From: CAZKUN01 sp964555935
GTDB taxonomy: Bacteria; Armatimonadota; Zipacnadia; Zipacnadales; VGFC01
Direction: 5' to 3'
Length of the DNA stretch: 35,523 bases
Assembly: GCA_964555935.1 (NCBI GenBank)
Contig: CAZKUN010000075.1
Span: 1-35,523, forward strand
Part shown: positions 25,382-34,500 of the stretch, in pieces
How positions within the stretch are numbered: position 1 is the stretch's first letter
Layout: each line of letters begins with the position of its first letter
Position numbers and translations under genes: made by a program
Notes under the pieces: generated by a model
What the model was told of the DNA's origin: nothing
The model's database searches: none
What the model saw: only the letters and a program-made list of their open reading frames with translations

Positions 25382-26418
25382 GCGACCTGGTCCCGCAGGC
25401 GGACCAGGCGTTGGCGGACCAGATTGGTCATCTCTTCCGCGGTGTTTATGAAGGCCTCCGCGCCGTCGCCGGATTCGAGACCCGAGACCCATCGCTCCGG
25501 CACCGAGTCCATCCCGTTGAGTGCCCCGCAGAGCTGGCCGTTGAGGCTCGAGATCGTGTCCGAATCGCGCCCGATATTCGCCCCACCCAGCATCGCCTGC
25601 TCCGTGTCCCCGCGAGAGGCGGCGAAGATTCCGAAGGTCAGCGCGAAGACCTCCTGTGGGTCGATCGCGTTGTATTGGAGCATCTCGGCGTACAAGCCTT
25701 CACGCGCATCGAAGACATCCGTGGCGTCGCGGCCAATCTCGACCGCCCGGATCAGCGTGTCTTTCAGGTTGTCGAACCGCCGCTCGTCAAAGGTCGTGAT
25801 GGGGTCAGACGGCGCCACTTCGATGGCGGCCTCCAGGACCGAGTCGACCGTCGCATCCGTCGCGAAGGCGGCTGCAATCGCGGCGGCGATGACGCCGGGG
25901 ATGAACATGTCGAGATCGCGCTGCAACATGCTGGCTATGGAGAGGCCGTCCGCGTAGGCGGTTTCGGGGTCACAAGCGTTGTAGATGGCGACGGGATTGA
26001 TGGCCATGAGGCCGCTGCCCGTAACGATGTTGAGCACGCCCGTCGCGCGCGGGGAGTAGCCCATTTTCAGCAGCTCATACGTGTTGCGCATGCAGTAGAA
26101 GAAGCGGAGGGGCTGGAACTCCTCCAGCCACTGTTTGGCGTAGTCCTCGACGGTGACGCGTCCGCCCTTCCTGATGTAGGCATGGCATAGGATCTGGCCG
26201 AGCGCCGTGTCGTCGGTGCCGATGTCGAAGTTGGGATCTCCCCCGCCCGTGCGGTCGCTGATCTCCCACGGGTCGGTCAGGCGGCCCTTCTTCTCGTCGA
26301 TGTCGAGGTAATGCCACCCCTCGACCGGTCGGCCGAGTTGGTCGCCGATTGCCCCCGCGCCAAGACAGCCGTAGACCTTCTTGAAGAGCAGTGATGTATC
26401 CGTTGGATGCGTGCCCAT
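25360..26418 (-). CDS. ADP-ribosylglycohydrolase family protein
   Basis: ATG 26418 follows GAGGAGAC and gives 352 aa without signal peptide, a usual family length. The family motifs are clear: G-C-L-G-A-G-A-I-G-D-Q-L-G near residues 18-29, the metal-binding G-T-D-D-T at 67-71, and G-R-D-S-D-T-I near 281-287, the counterpart of the usual G-G-D-T-D-T site. These bind the two magnesium ions and the ADP-ribose. Family members remove ADP-ribose from proteins, nucleic acids or small molecules, but in this lineage they are also widespread with unknown substrates. Its place between exported hydrolases suggests that the real substrate could be a glycan-derived glycoside; this is an inference. It lies 29 bases after the phosphoesterase gene. 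Confidence 0.9.
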   Translation of the reverse strand: MGTHPTDTSLLFKKVYGCLGAGAIGDQLGRPVEGWHYLDIDEKKGRLTDPWEISDRTGGGDPNFDIGTDDTALGQILCHAYIRKGGRVTVEDYAKQWLEEFQPLRFFYCMRNTYELLKMGYSPRATGVLNIVTGSGLMAINPVAIYNACDPETAYADGLSIASMLQRDLDMFIPGVIAAAIAAAFATDATVDSVLEAAIEVAPSDPITTFDERRFDNLKDTLIRAVEIGRDATDVFDAREGLYAEMLQYNAIDPQEVFALTFGIFAASRGDTEQAMLGGANIGRDSDTISSLNGQLCGALNGMDSVPERWVSGLESGDGAEAFINTAEEMTNLVRQRLVRLRDQVAWLGQMA

Positions 26419-26447
26419 TGGCGTCTCCTCTTGATGCGCGCCGCGTC

Positions 26448-28334
26448 TCATTCTACGCCGGTGATGACAAAGCAGTAGGTGTTCTGTCTCCGATGGAACG
26501 GGCTCTCATCGGGTGGTCCGCCGTCGCCCACTACAAACCCTCCCCAATCGGCCGCGTCGGCTCCCCAGTGCGCGACTTTCACCTCTCTCAGCGCTTCGTC
26601 CCTCGGGTCGCGCAGGGCCCTGTCGCCCAGCGTGAGGACGGGGCTGTCGATGCTCATGACGTCGCCGGGCTCGGAGAAGCGGAAGGTCAGCGTGTTGGCC
26701 GCTTTCAGGCTTGAAGCGGGGATGGCGAACGAGTAGTCCCTGCGAGCCTTGGGCTCAATAGCGCCGACCGCGACATCGTTGAAGAGCACGTCCGTCTTGC
26801 CGTCGGGCGCTTTGGGCGTCGTCCAGTTCGTCGCTCCACCGACGGTGAAGGTGAGGGAGGCGTCGGTCTCGGAAACAGAGGGGCCGCCGCCGTTGACGAC
26901 GACTACCACCTGCTCGCGCGTCTCGCCGCCGGCCGTGTTTCTCACGCTGAGAGTCAGCAGTCCGTCGGGGAGGGAAGTTGAGTCCACGGTCGCCTCATAG
27001 AGGGCTCGAGAGAACGGTCGACCGATCTCCTCCATCGCCGTCCAGTCCTCGCCGTTGACCGTGTACTCCAGCCCCTCATTGGCTTGCGGCTGCACCAGGT
27101 GAGCCTGGATCTTCACGCGGCCGCTCCACGGCGCGCCCACGCGATGCGAGACGATCGCCACTCGCTGCCCCAGGCCCTTGTAGAAGCACTCCATCTTCTC
27201 CCCGCTGACGCGGTAGATCAGGTATCCTTGCGGGGAGAGGTCGGGGCACAGTTGGTTGGCCTTGGGATTCCACCAGCACCCAGACAGCGCCCCGCCTGTG
27301 CGATAGGGGACAGGTCGCGCCTTGTAGGAAACGACATGGTCGTCGCCGGTCAGTTGGAGTCTCACATCGTGCTGCTTGGCCATGTCAAGGAAGCCCGGGC
27401 AGAACCTCCCCAAATCATGCTCCGCCGACGTGACGACGAACGCGCCCGGGGTCCTGCGCGCCATGTCCTGGTCCATCCATTCCACGTGCATCGGCTGGAC
27501 CTCGATCGTGGGGTATTCCCGGCTCTCGCCGCTGACCTCGATCTGCCGCTGGCCGAGGTGATATCCGAAGTCCACGGACACGAAGTGGATCTTGCCATAC
27601 TCAAACGAGAAGAAATGCGGGCCGAGGTACTCCCAGAATAGCGGCTTGCCGCAGCGATGGTCCCCACGGGGGAACTCCTCAAGCCGATAGGACGAGTCCG
27701 TGTGGTCGCCCGCAACGCTGTAATGGGGCATCGTCAGGTGGTTCATGATGCCCGCGTAGTTGCTGAACCCGACGCGCCCGGTCTCTGGGGAATCCGCCAG
27801 CGACTTGCTGAGATTCAGAAGGTCTCCGCTGTTCAGAACGAAGCGGGGCGCCGGGGTTAGGGCATTGACTTCCTGCACGAAGCGACTGAGGCCCGCCAGG
27901 GATCTGGCGTTCCCTGAGACATGCGTGTCGGTGACATGCACGAAGATGTACTCGTCCTCGTCGCGGGTGGCGGGCGTGAGGGCGAAATCGACCTCCGTGG
28001 CCAGCGGCTTGTACCAGTCGCCTTCGACGTCGTGTCCCGAGGGACGGGTGATGTAGATGAACACGGCGCTAGCGTCGGGCGCGAGCGCGTACGCCCCTTG
28101 CGCATCGGTATTGACGACCGAGTATCCGTCCGTAACCGACACGCCTTCGGCTGGCGAGGTCTCCCCGTTCGCGCGCACCACCACCTGCCCGGATATCCGC
28201 GCGGGAACGGGAGCGCCGTAGTTCGGTTTCGGCGTTTCCTTCGGCAGCAACTCAAGGACCTCCGGTTGCGCGTCCGCGGAACTCAATACGAGGAACGGAC
28301 CCGCGAGCACGGCAGCGCAAAGCGCAAGTTTCAT
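26448..28334 (-). CDS. Secreted calcineurin-like metallophosphoesterase with MetallophosN/C-type flanks
   Basis: ATG 28334 has GGAGG 5 bases upstream and a signal peptide (LALCAAVLAGPFLVLSSADA); product 628 aa. Residues about 45-120 form a carboxypeptidase-regulatory-like beta-sandwich as in MetallophosN proteins. The phosphoesterase core follows: H-V-T-D-T-H (D136, H138) and N-S-G-D (D171). The next motifs deviate: the usual G-N-H-D is A-G-D-H-T (D210, H211), and the usual G-H-x-H is T-G-D-D-H (D331, H333). About 425-628 are beta-rich domains (Ig-like followed by a jelly roll with F-N-D-V-A-V-G). It probably acts on an extracytoplasmic phosphoester; the altered ligands could reduce or change metal use. 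It is the first gene of the five-gene minus-strand run. Confidence 0.85.
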   Translation of the reverse strand: MKLALCAAVLAGPFLVLSSADAQPEVLELLPKETPKPNYGAPVPARISGQVVVRANGETSPAEGVSVTDGYSVVNTDAQGAYALAPDASAVFIYITRPSGHDVEGDWYKPLATEVDFALTPATRDEDEYIFVHVTDTHVSGNARSLAGLSRFVQEVNALTPAPRFVLNSGDLLNLSKSLADSPETGRVGFSNYAGIMNHLTMPHYSVAGDHTDSSYRLEEFPRGDHRCGKPLFWEYLGPHFFSFEYGKIHFVSVDFGYHLGQRQIEVSGESREYPTIEVQPMHVEWMDQDMARRTPGAFVVTSAEHDLGRFCPGFLDMAKQHDVRLQLTGDDHVVSYKARPVPYRTGGALSGCWWNPKANQLCPDLSPQGYLIYRVSGEKMECFYKGLGQRVAIVSHRVGAPWSGRVKIQAHLVQPQANEGLEYTVNGEDWTAMEEIGRPFSRALYEATVDSTSLPDGLLTLSVRNTAGGETREQVVVVVNGGGPSVSETDASLTFTVGGATNWTTPKAPDGKTDVLFNDVAVGAIEPKARRDYSFAIPASSLKAANTLTFRFSEPGDVMSIDSPVLTLGDRALRDPRDEALREVKVAHWGADAADWGGFVVGDGGPPDESPFHRRQNTYCFVITGVE

Positions 28335-28535
28335 CGCTTCCTCCATGTCTGTGTCACCCCAATATGGCGCGGCTAACGTCTGCTTCCATGTCGGCACCGG
28401 TGACGCCTGCTGTATTCCAGGGCGAGGGGGCCTTTGCGCGGCATTGTTGGCAACTTCCGTGCAGGGCCTGCCGCCGTGGGTTCACACCGGCCAATGCCAC
28501 GCGAGCGGAGCGGGCAACTCAGGAGGACAGTAGCG

Positions 28536-29240
28536 ATGACATCACAAGCACGACGGACCAAGTGCCCGCACTGTGACGCCGAGAACGCCGGGCTGCTGCT
28601 CGCCACTTTGTGCGTGAGCTGCGGAGGATCGCTCGCCACTGAGGTCGCGGCCACCAGTCTGCTTGGCCGCCCTCCGCCGGGCTCCCAGTCCTCCGGTATC
28701 CCGCCGCCCGCGCGCCCGCCGCCAAGCGCCGTCAAGACGGTCGAAGCCGTTGAAGTGGCGGGTCAGCGAAGCAAGCGGCGGTGTCCTCGTTGTCGCAAGA
28801 CGATGGCCCGCGCGGAGTATGGGTCTGTTGATCTGGATGTCTGTGGTCGGTGCGGCGTTTGGTTCGATGCTCGCGAGTTGGGGCAGTTGCGACGGACTCA
28901 CGCGCAGGCTCTATCCCTCTTGGAGCGCAAGCTAGCTCCCCGACAGAGTAAACAAGTCACATCACCTCACGCGCCGGCGTGCCCGGCATGCCACACCCCC
29001 CTCACGCAGTTCGCGTTCAAACAAGCTCCCGGTGTCGAGCTGGACGGCTGCAGTACGTGTAAGGGCGTCTGGGTGGATCGCGGCGCACTCAAGCGGCTAG
29101 AGACGGAGATCAATCCCCCCTTGGCCCCGCGGGCGCCTCCGCGCCCAGGCCCAACCTTGCGAGAAGATCCCCCGGCGAAGGGTCCGTCGTTCCAGGATGG
29201 CTCTCCGCGGTCATCTGTCTCGGCCTATTGGCTGTCCTAG
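28536..29240 (+). CDS. Zinc-ribbon / zf-TFIIB protein, apparently frameshifted before its membrane tail
   Basis: ATG 28536 has AGGAGG 9 bases upstream. The frame encodes 234 aa with three zinc sites: C10/C13 with C26/C29 (zinc ribbon), then two zf-TFIIB repeats, C83/C86 with C103/C106 (C-G-V-W-F-D-A-R-E-L) and C149/C152 with C172/C175 (C-K-G-V-W-V-D-R-G-A-L). After a Pro-rich linker the frame ends in a tail with no meaning (S-A-Y-W-L-S). The -1 frame, open from 29102, instead continues into two strong transmembrane helices up to 29410. The frames overlap at 29102-29240, where there is a run of six C (29115-29120). The intact protein was probably zinc ribbons plus a two-helix membrane anchor. 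Function unknown. Confidence 0.8.
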   Translation: MTSQARRTKCPHCDAENAGLLLATLCVSCGGSLATEVAATSLLGRPPPGSQSSGIPPPARPPPSAVKTVEAVEVAGQRSKRRCPRCRKTMARAEYGSVDLDVCGRCGVWFDARELGQLRRTHAQALSLLERKLAPRQSKQVTSPHAPACPACHTPLTQFAFKQAPGVELDGCSTCKGVWVDRGALKRLETEINPPLAPRAPPRPGPTLREDPPAKGPSFQDGSPRSSVSAYWLS

Positions 29241-29410
29241 CGCTCGGCTCGTGGGCATTCATGGGTGGCCTCCCGCTGATCGGCCAAGTCCTTGCCGTCG
29301 TGGCAGCCGTTCTCTTCGGACCAATGCTGGTGTTCTTCGTTGGTCGCGCTCTGGATGACCGCACGGACGTAGGCGTCGCGGAGCGTTCCGACAATCAGCG
29401 CTGGAACTGA
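29102..29410 (+). other. Out-of-frame continuation encoding two transmembrane helices
   Basis: This is the -1 frame relative to the gene at 28536. It reads through a Pro/Gly linker, then W-L-S-A-V-I-C-L-G-L-L-A-V-L-A-L-G and G-Q-V-L-A-V-V-A-A-V-L-F-G-P-M-L-V, two helices, and a polar tail ending at TGA 29408-29410. The only internal start with any appeal is TTG 29228, which has no ribosome site. It is best explained as the C-terminal part of the zf-TFIIB protein, separated by a one-base loss, sequencing error or a -1 slip. Confidence 0.6.
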
Positions 29411-29445
29411 TCGCACTTACCGGCCACGCGGCCAGGAATGGAGGT

Positions 29446-29504
29446 TTGCGGCACCCGAACACCGGAGTATCGTAGTGAACAGTGGACAGTTCGGCCACTG
29501 AACT
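29446..29504 (+). promoter_or_regulatory. Weak promoter candidate and overlapping dyads before the Nramp-like gene
   Basis: TTGCGG (29446-29451) and TATCGT (29468-29473) are 16 bases apart. Just downstream are two overlapping dyads: CAGTGG/CCACTG (29480-29485 and 29495-29500) and AGTTC/GAACT (29488-29492 and 29500-29504). They lie between the promoter candidate and the AAGGG ribosome site, a position suited to an operator. The two alternative pairings could also form exclusive hairpins. Arms are short, so this is weak evidence. Confidence 0.25.
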
Positions 29505-29522
29505 CAGCAAAGGGTGATATCG

Positions 29523-30851
29523 ATGGAGACGGCGAGTAAGCGACCGACGTTTGCTTTCGTCAAGATCATAGGACCGGGAATCCTCGTGGCAGCCACCGGA
29601 ATCGGGGCGGGCGATCTCGCCACCGGCGCGTTCACGGGGACCACGCTCGGCGTCGCAATTCTCTGGGCCGTGGTGATAGGCGCTTTCCTCAAGTACGTGT
29701 TGAACGAGGGCCTGGCGCGCTGGCAGCTCGCGACCGGCGAGACCCTCCTCGAGGGAGCCGTCCACCGGCTCGGCAATGTCGTCCCCTACGTCTTCCTGCC
29801 TTACCTTCTACTGTGGAGCGTCTTCGTTGGATCGGCGCTCATGAGCGCGTGCGGCGCCACAATGCACGCGGCCGTCCCGATCTTCGCGGAGGCGGGCACC
29901 GGCAAGATCGTGTTCGGGATCCTCCACAGCCTCCTCGGCGTGGCCCTCGTGTTGATCGGCGGGTTTAAGCTGTTTGAGAAGATTATGAGCGTATGTATCG
30001 GCGTCATGTTCGTCGTGGTGATCGTCACCGCATCGCTGATCTGCAGCGACTGGGGGGCCGTTGCGCAAGGACTGGTCGTCCCCACCATCCCGCAGTTCTT
30101 TGGCGATGGCCTCAATTGGACGATAGCCCTGATGGGTGGCGTCGGCGGGACGCTCACCGTGCTGTGCTACGGGTATTGGATCCGCGAGAAGGGCCGCCAG
30201 GGCGAGGGCGACCTCAAGACATGCCGGATGGACCTTGGCGTCGCGTACGTGGCGACGGCAATCTTCGGCCTCGCGATGGTGATTATCGGCAGTCAGATCG
30301 ACCTCCCGGAAGACAAGGGGAAGGGCGCCAAGCTGATCGTGATCCTGGCGGACAAGCTCAGCGAGACCCGACTTGGATCGGTCGGCAAATGGACATTCCT
30401 AATCGGGGCGTGGGGCGCGGTCTTCAGCAGCTTGCTCGGCGTGTGGCAGGCAGTGCCGTATATCTTCGCGGACTTCTGCGGCTTGGTCAAAGAGAAGCGA
30501 GCCGCCGATGGCGGATCGCCGTCGCAGCCCATAGACGTCGACACGCGTGGCTGGGCGTATCGCGGCTATCTGCTGGGCATCGCCATTGTGCCGATGCTCG
30601 GGCTGTTCGTCGACTTCACAAAGGTGCAGAAACTCTACGCGATCTTCGGCGCGCTCTTCATGCCGATGCTGGCGGTAACGCTGCTTCTCCTCAACAGTAA
30701 GCGCAAGAAGTGGGTCGAGGAGCGCATGAGCAACCGCCCGTTCGTCTCGGTGGTGCTCGCGCTGACGGTCATCGTGTTCGTCGTGTATGGCTACCTCAAG
30801 GCCCAGACTGGTCTCGGTATGATCGGCGGCTGGCTCTCGGCCGCATTATAG
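29523..30851 (+). CDS. Divergent Nramp-family transporter
   Basis: ATG 29523 (AAGGG 8 bases upstream) gives 442 aa with about 11 transmembrane helices. The first helix G-P-G-I-L-V-A-A-T-G-I-G-A-G-D-L corresponds to the Nramp TM1 opening, and the overall LeuT-type layout with a long hydrophobic C-terminal half fits the family. The metal-binding D-P-G-N of TM1 is replaced by G-I-G-A-G-D, and the TM6 region reads T-L-T-V-L-C-Y-G-Y-W without M-P-H. It therefore probably does not carry manganese or iron in the usual way; related non-canonical members move other substrates. It precedes the lipoprotein and GH2 genes on the same strand; a part in uptake of a degradation product is possible but not shown. 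Confidence 0.82.
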   Translation: METASKRPTFAFVKIIGPGILVAATGIGAGDLATGAFTGTTLGVAILWAVVIGAFLKYVLNEGLARWQLATGETLLEGAVHRLGNVVPYVFLPYLLLWSVFVGSALMSACGATMHAAVPIFAEAGTGKIVFGILHSLLGVALVLIGGFKLFEKIMSVCIGVMFVVVIVTASLICSDWGAVAQGLVVPTIPQFFGDGLNWTIALMGGVGGTLTVLCYGYWIREKGRQGEGDLKTCRMDLGVAYVATAIFGLAMVIIGSQIDLPEDKGKGAKLIVILADKLSETRLGSVGKWTFLIGAWGAVFSSLLGVWQAVPYIFADFCGLVKEKRAADGGSPSQPIDVDTRGWAYRGYLLGIAIVPMLGLFVDFTKVQKLYAIFGALFMPMLAVTLLLLNSKRKKWVEERMSNRPFVSVVLALTVIVFVVYGYLKAQTGLGMIGGWLSAAL

Positions 30852-30948
30852 ATGCCGTGCCAGTCGCCATCCAGAGAAGCGCCCGTGGCGGCGCGCGTCA
30901 GAGACAATGCGATGCAAGACCGTAGGATCTTCAACGAGAGGGGTGTCG

Positions 30949-31485
30949 ATGATGTCGAGATCTAGCGCAGTATTGGCCGTGGCGGCTGTCGCGACGATGA
31001 TGCTGGTGGGGTGTTCGTCCGGAGGAGGCCTGGGTCCGGACCGCGCGCCGGCCGTGTTCGGCGAGGGCCCCGTAACGCTGGCGTTTCTCGTGGTCGGGCC
31101 AGAGCCTGTCACCGTCCGGCTCGACTGGATTGGTGGAGACGGATTGCCCCGGTCGCGGACACACGTGGTGACGCGTGAACGTCCCATCGATCTCCGGACC
31201 GATGCGATGCCTGTCTACGATATCACAGTTGAGAGTCGTGCCTGTCCTGTGCCTGACAATGACGGCTCCGAAGCGCGCGTCAAGGATCCCCTGGTCATCG
31301 GCGACGGGCCCGTTACGCTGGCCTTCGGGATGATCGCGGGCGCCCCCGTCCGCACGCGCGTCGCGTGGCTCGACGGGGGTGGCGCTACGATCTTCCGGAC
31401 GCTCACGGTGACGGCGGACCGGCCCATCCACCTGAGAGTAGACCAGGATCTGCGCTACGAGATCACTCTCGACAGGAACTGTTAG
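30949..31485 (+). CDS. Lipoprotein with a tandem internal duplication
   Basis: ATG 30949 follows GAGGGG at 5 bases. The 178-aa product has a lipoprotein signal with lipobox L-V-G-C (C22) followed by S-S-G-G-G, so it should be anchored in a membrane. Two units of about 60 residues repeat at an 80-residue offset: residues 37-95 and 117-175, both opening G-x-G-P-V-T-L-A-F and sharing R-P-I-x-L-R and Y-x-I-T near their ends. The repeat is also visible at DNA level with a 240-base offset. Each unit is predicted beta-rich. The family is not recognised and the function is unknown. Confidence 0.8.
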   Translation: MMSRSSAVLAVAAVATMMLVGCSSGGGLGPDRAPAVFGEGPVTLAFLVVGPEPVTVRLDWIGGDGLPRSRTHVVTRERPIDLRTDAMPVYDITVESRACPVPDNDGSEARVKDPLVIGDGPVTLAFGMIAGAPVRTRVAWLDGGGATIFRTLTVTADRPIHLRVDQDLRYEITLDRNC

Positions 31486-31581
31486 GCCGGCGAGAGCCAT
31501 TCCGGCGTGCGAAGGTAGCCCCTGCCAACGTGGGCAATACGGCGGCAGGTCGCTTGCTGGATGCTCCCGGAGGAGACAGAC

Positions 31582-34500
31582 ATGCACCACGCCCTGACCC
31601 CCGCGGCATGTGTCCTGGCGCTAACGGCGGTGGTGATGGAGGCAGGTGCTCAGATGCCGGACGCGCTCGCGGAAATGCCCGAGGGCTATCATCTTCAGCG
31701 GTACGATGACTGCGGCGCCCCTGGGCGGCAGCCACACATTGTGTGCGGTGGGGTGCATGAGTATGCCGTGTCATCGGTCAACGCCGACAGGCAGGCGAGG
31801 TCGGTCGCCTGGGGGTGGACCGAGGTGCAGGCCGTCTACGATGATCTGGATCCGGCGCTGGAGTATGTCGTCGCGGTCACGTACGCCAACGAGCCCTTCA
31901 ACGATCGCGCGCAGAGCCTGTGGGCAAATGACACGCAACTCCACGGACCTCATCCGCTGCCGCGCGGAGGCACGGAGCGACTGATCTTCCGCATCCCCAC
32001 GAGCGAGACGCAGGATGGCGCCCTCACGCTTCGATTCCGCCTGGAGGCCCAGGTCAATGTGGTGGTGTCAGTCGTCGAGTTGTGGGCGGCCGCCCCGCCG
32101 CCGGTTGCTGTCCATCTGTTGCCCGTCTGGGCGCTTGTGGGCGACGTGCGCGGTGAGGTATTGGACCTGAGCTACGGCCCGTTGCCCGGAGCCGCCGTGC
32201 GGCTGGAGACCGCCGACGATGCGCGGGCCATCGCCAGTGCAACTGCCGACGAGGCAGGCGCGTATTCGTTCCCCCGCCGCGCGTTGGATGATGTGGATCC
32301 CGCTGAGAGCCTCGTGGTGGTGGCGCAACACGCTGGGGTTGAGGCGCGAAGCGTGCTTCCGCCCGAAGCGTGGCACTTCAAGCCCGTCCGCTACCGGCCG
32401 ATCCCATCACGCCAGGCGGGGCTGAAGCGGGGCGAAGTGCCCCTGGATGGCGACTGGCGCATACACCCGGACCCGAGTGGCGCCGCGAGAGATAAGCCGC
32501 TGGACGCGGATGGGTGGGAGTCGTTTCGGGTGCCGGGACAGTGGCTGCAACAGGGATACGATCTCCCCCAGGACCAAGCCGTCGCCGTCGCGCGCGAGTT
32601 CACGATTCCGTCGGGCTGGCGCGGTCGGCGAATCTGCGCGCGCTTTGAGGTGGTCCATGCGGGCACGCGCTACTGGCTGAACGGGCAGTTGCTGGGATAC
32701 AGCGAGAACCTGTTCACGCCTGTTGAGTGGGACCTCACGGATCATGTCGTGTTCGGCCGGCCCAATCGGTTGGACCTTGAGATGACCGTTGACACAGCCT
32801 CGGAGCGGCTGTCGCACTCCTCCGGGTACGCCTTCCACAACCTAGGCGGCATCGATCGGTCGGTGCGTCTGTTCGCCCTGCCGGACGTGCACGTCCGCGA
32901 CCTTCGGGTCGCGGCGGGCCTCGACGACGAGTACCGGGACGGCGTGCTCGCGCTCGACATGTCGATCGACAGTTCAGCGGATGAGGATATTGCGGACCTG
33001 TCCGTGACCGTAACGCTGCGTGATGCGGACGGGAAGCGGGTGCGCCACTCGATGCCCCGGACGGACCTATCGACCGAGGGAGTCGAGGGGACGACGGCAA
33101 CGATCCACGCGGTCGTGCCCGACCCGCTGAAGTGGAGCGCTGAGAAGCCGAATCTGTATGACCTGCGCGTCGAGCTGGGCCATGGCGACCGAGTCATCGA
33201 GACCATCGAGCGGAAGGTAGGTTTTCGCGAGGTCGAGGTGCGCGGCAGCCAACTCTATGTCAACGGGAAGACGGTCAAGCTGGCTGGAGCTTGCCGCCAT
33301 GAGATCGACCCGCTGACCGGCCGCGCCGACACGGCCCGTCACGCCGCGAGGGACGTCGAGTTGCTGAAGGACGCCAACCTGAACTACATCCGAACGGCCC
33401 ATTACCCGCCAACGCGCGAGTTGCTGGACGCCGCGGACCGGCTCGGCATGTACGTCGAGGTCGAAGCGCCGTTCTGTTGGGTCCATGGCGAAGGGGACGC
33501 TGATGACCTGGGGGCCGTTCTGACGCCGACCTCGGCCATGATCGACTACTGCCACCACCACCCGAGCGTGATTCTGTGGTCCGTGGCTAACGAATCCCAG
33601 TTCAACTCTCTGTTTGAGGCGTCGGCGGAAGTATGCAAGGATCTCGACCCCACGCGCCCGACGACCTTCAACAATCCTGATCCAAAGCGCATCTGCGACA
33701 TCGCCAACCTCCATTATGCGCCGATGCCGTACGACCAGCACCTGGAGGGCGACCCCCGCCCGATCATCTTGGGGGAGTACAACTTCCCTGTCTGCCACGA
33801 GCAGACCGACGTGAGGATCAACCCCGGCCTGCGCGAGCTGTGGGGACATGGACATGGTATCCCCGATTCGTATTGGGGGTGGGCGTGCGCTCAGAGCTTC
33901 GAAGGCCCGCACCTTCGGCCGGGCACACCGCCGGGGACGTGGAGCCACATCACGCGCTCCGAGCGCATCGTCGGGGGAGCCATCTGGGCGGCTTTCGACG
34001 AGCCGTTCTACCTGCCTGACGGGCGAGATGTCGGGTATGCCTGGCGCCATGGGTTCTGGGGTCTAATCGACGCGTGGCGTCGCCCGAAGCCGGAATGGTG
34101 GCTCGCGAAGCTGATCTTCAGCCCCGTGTGGTTTCCCGAGCGCCGCGTCAGGTTGAGCGAAGGCGCCACAGCAGTGGTTGTTCCGGTGGAGAACCGGTAT
34201 ACGTTCACGGAGCTGGGCGAGCTTGAGTTTACCTGGCGGATGGGGTCTCGTGCCGGGCGACTGACCGTGGACGCGCCGCCTGGGTCGACCGGCGAGGTCG
34301 AGATCCCTATACCACCTGACGTGGAGCAGGGAGACCTCGCGATTATCGATGTGCATGACGCCGCCGGGGCTCTCGTTACCGTGGCCGCGATCCAGCTAGG
34401 CGATCCACGCCCGGGCACGATTCCCATCCCCAATGCTGGGCCCCCGAGCCATTCCCTGGCTAACGGCAAGTGGAAGATCGAAGGTGATCGGTACGGCTTC

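Noticed and set aside
28345..28533. 62-codon Cys-containing ORF before the zf-TFIIB gene
   Set aside because: It lies in the divergent promoter gap, overlaps other open frames of similar quality and has no ribosome site or motif.
33067..34050. 327-codon minus-strand open frame opposite the GH2 gene
   Set aside because: It covers the GH2 catalytic barrel, whose catalytic glutamates are conserved on the other strand.
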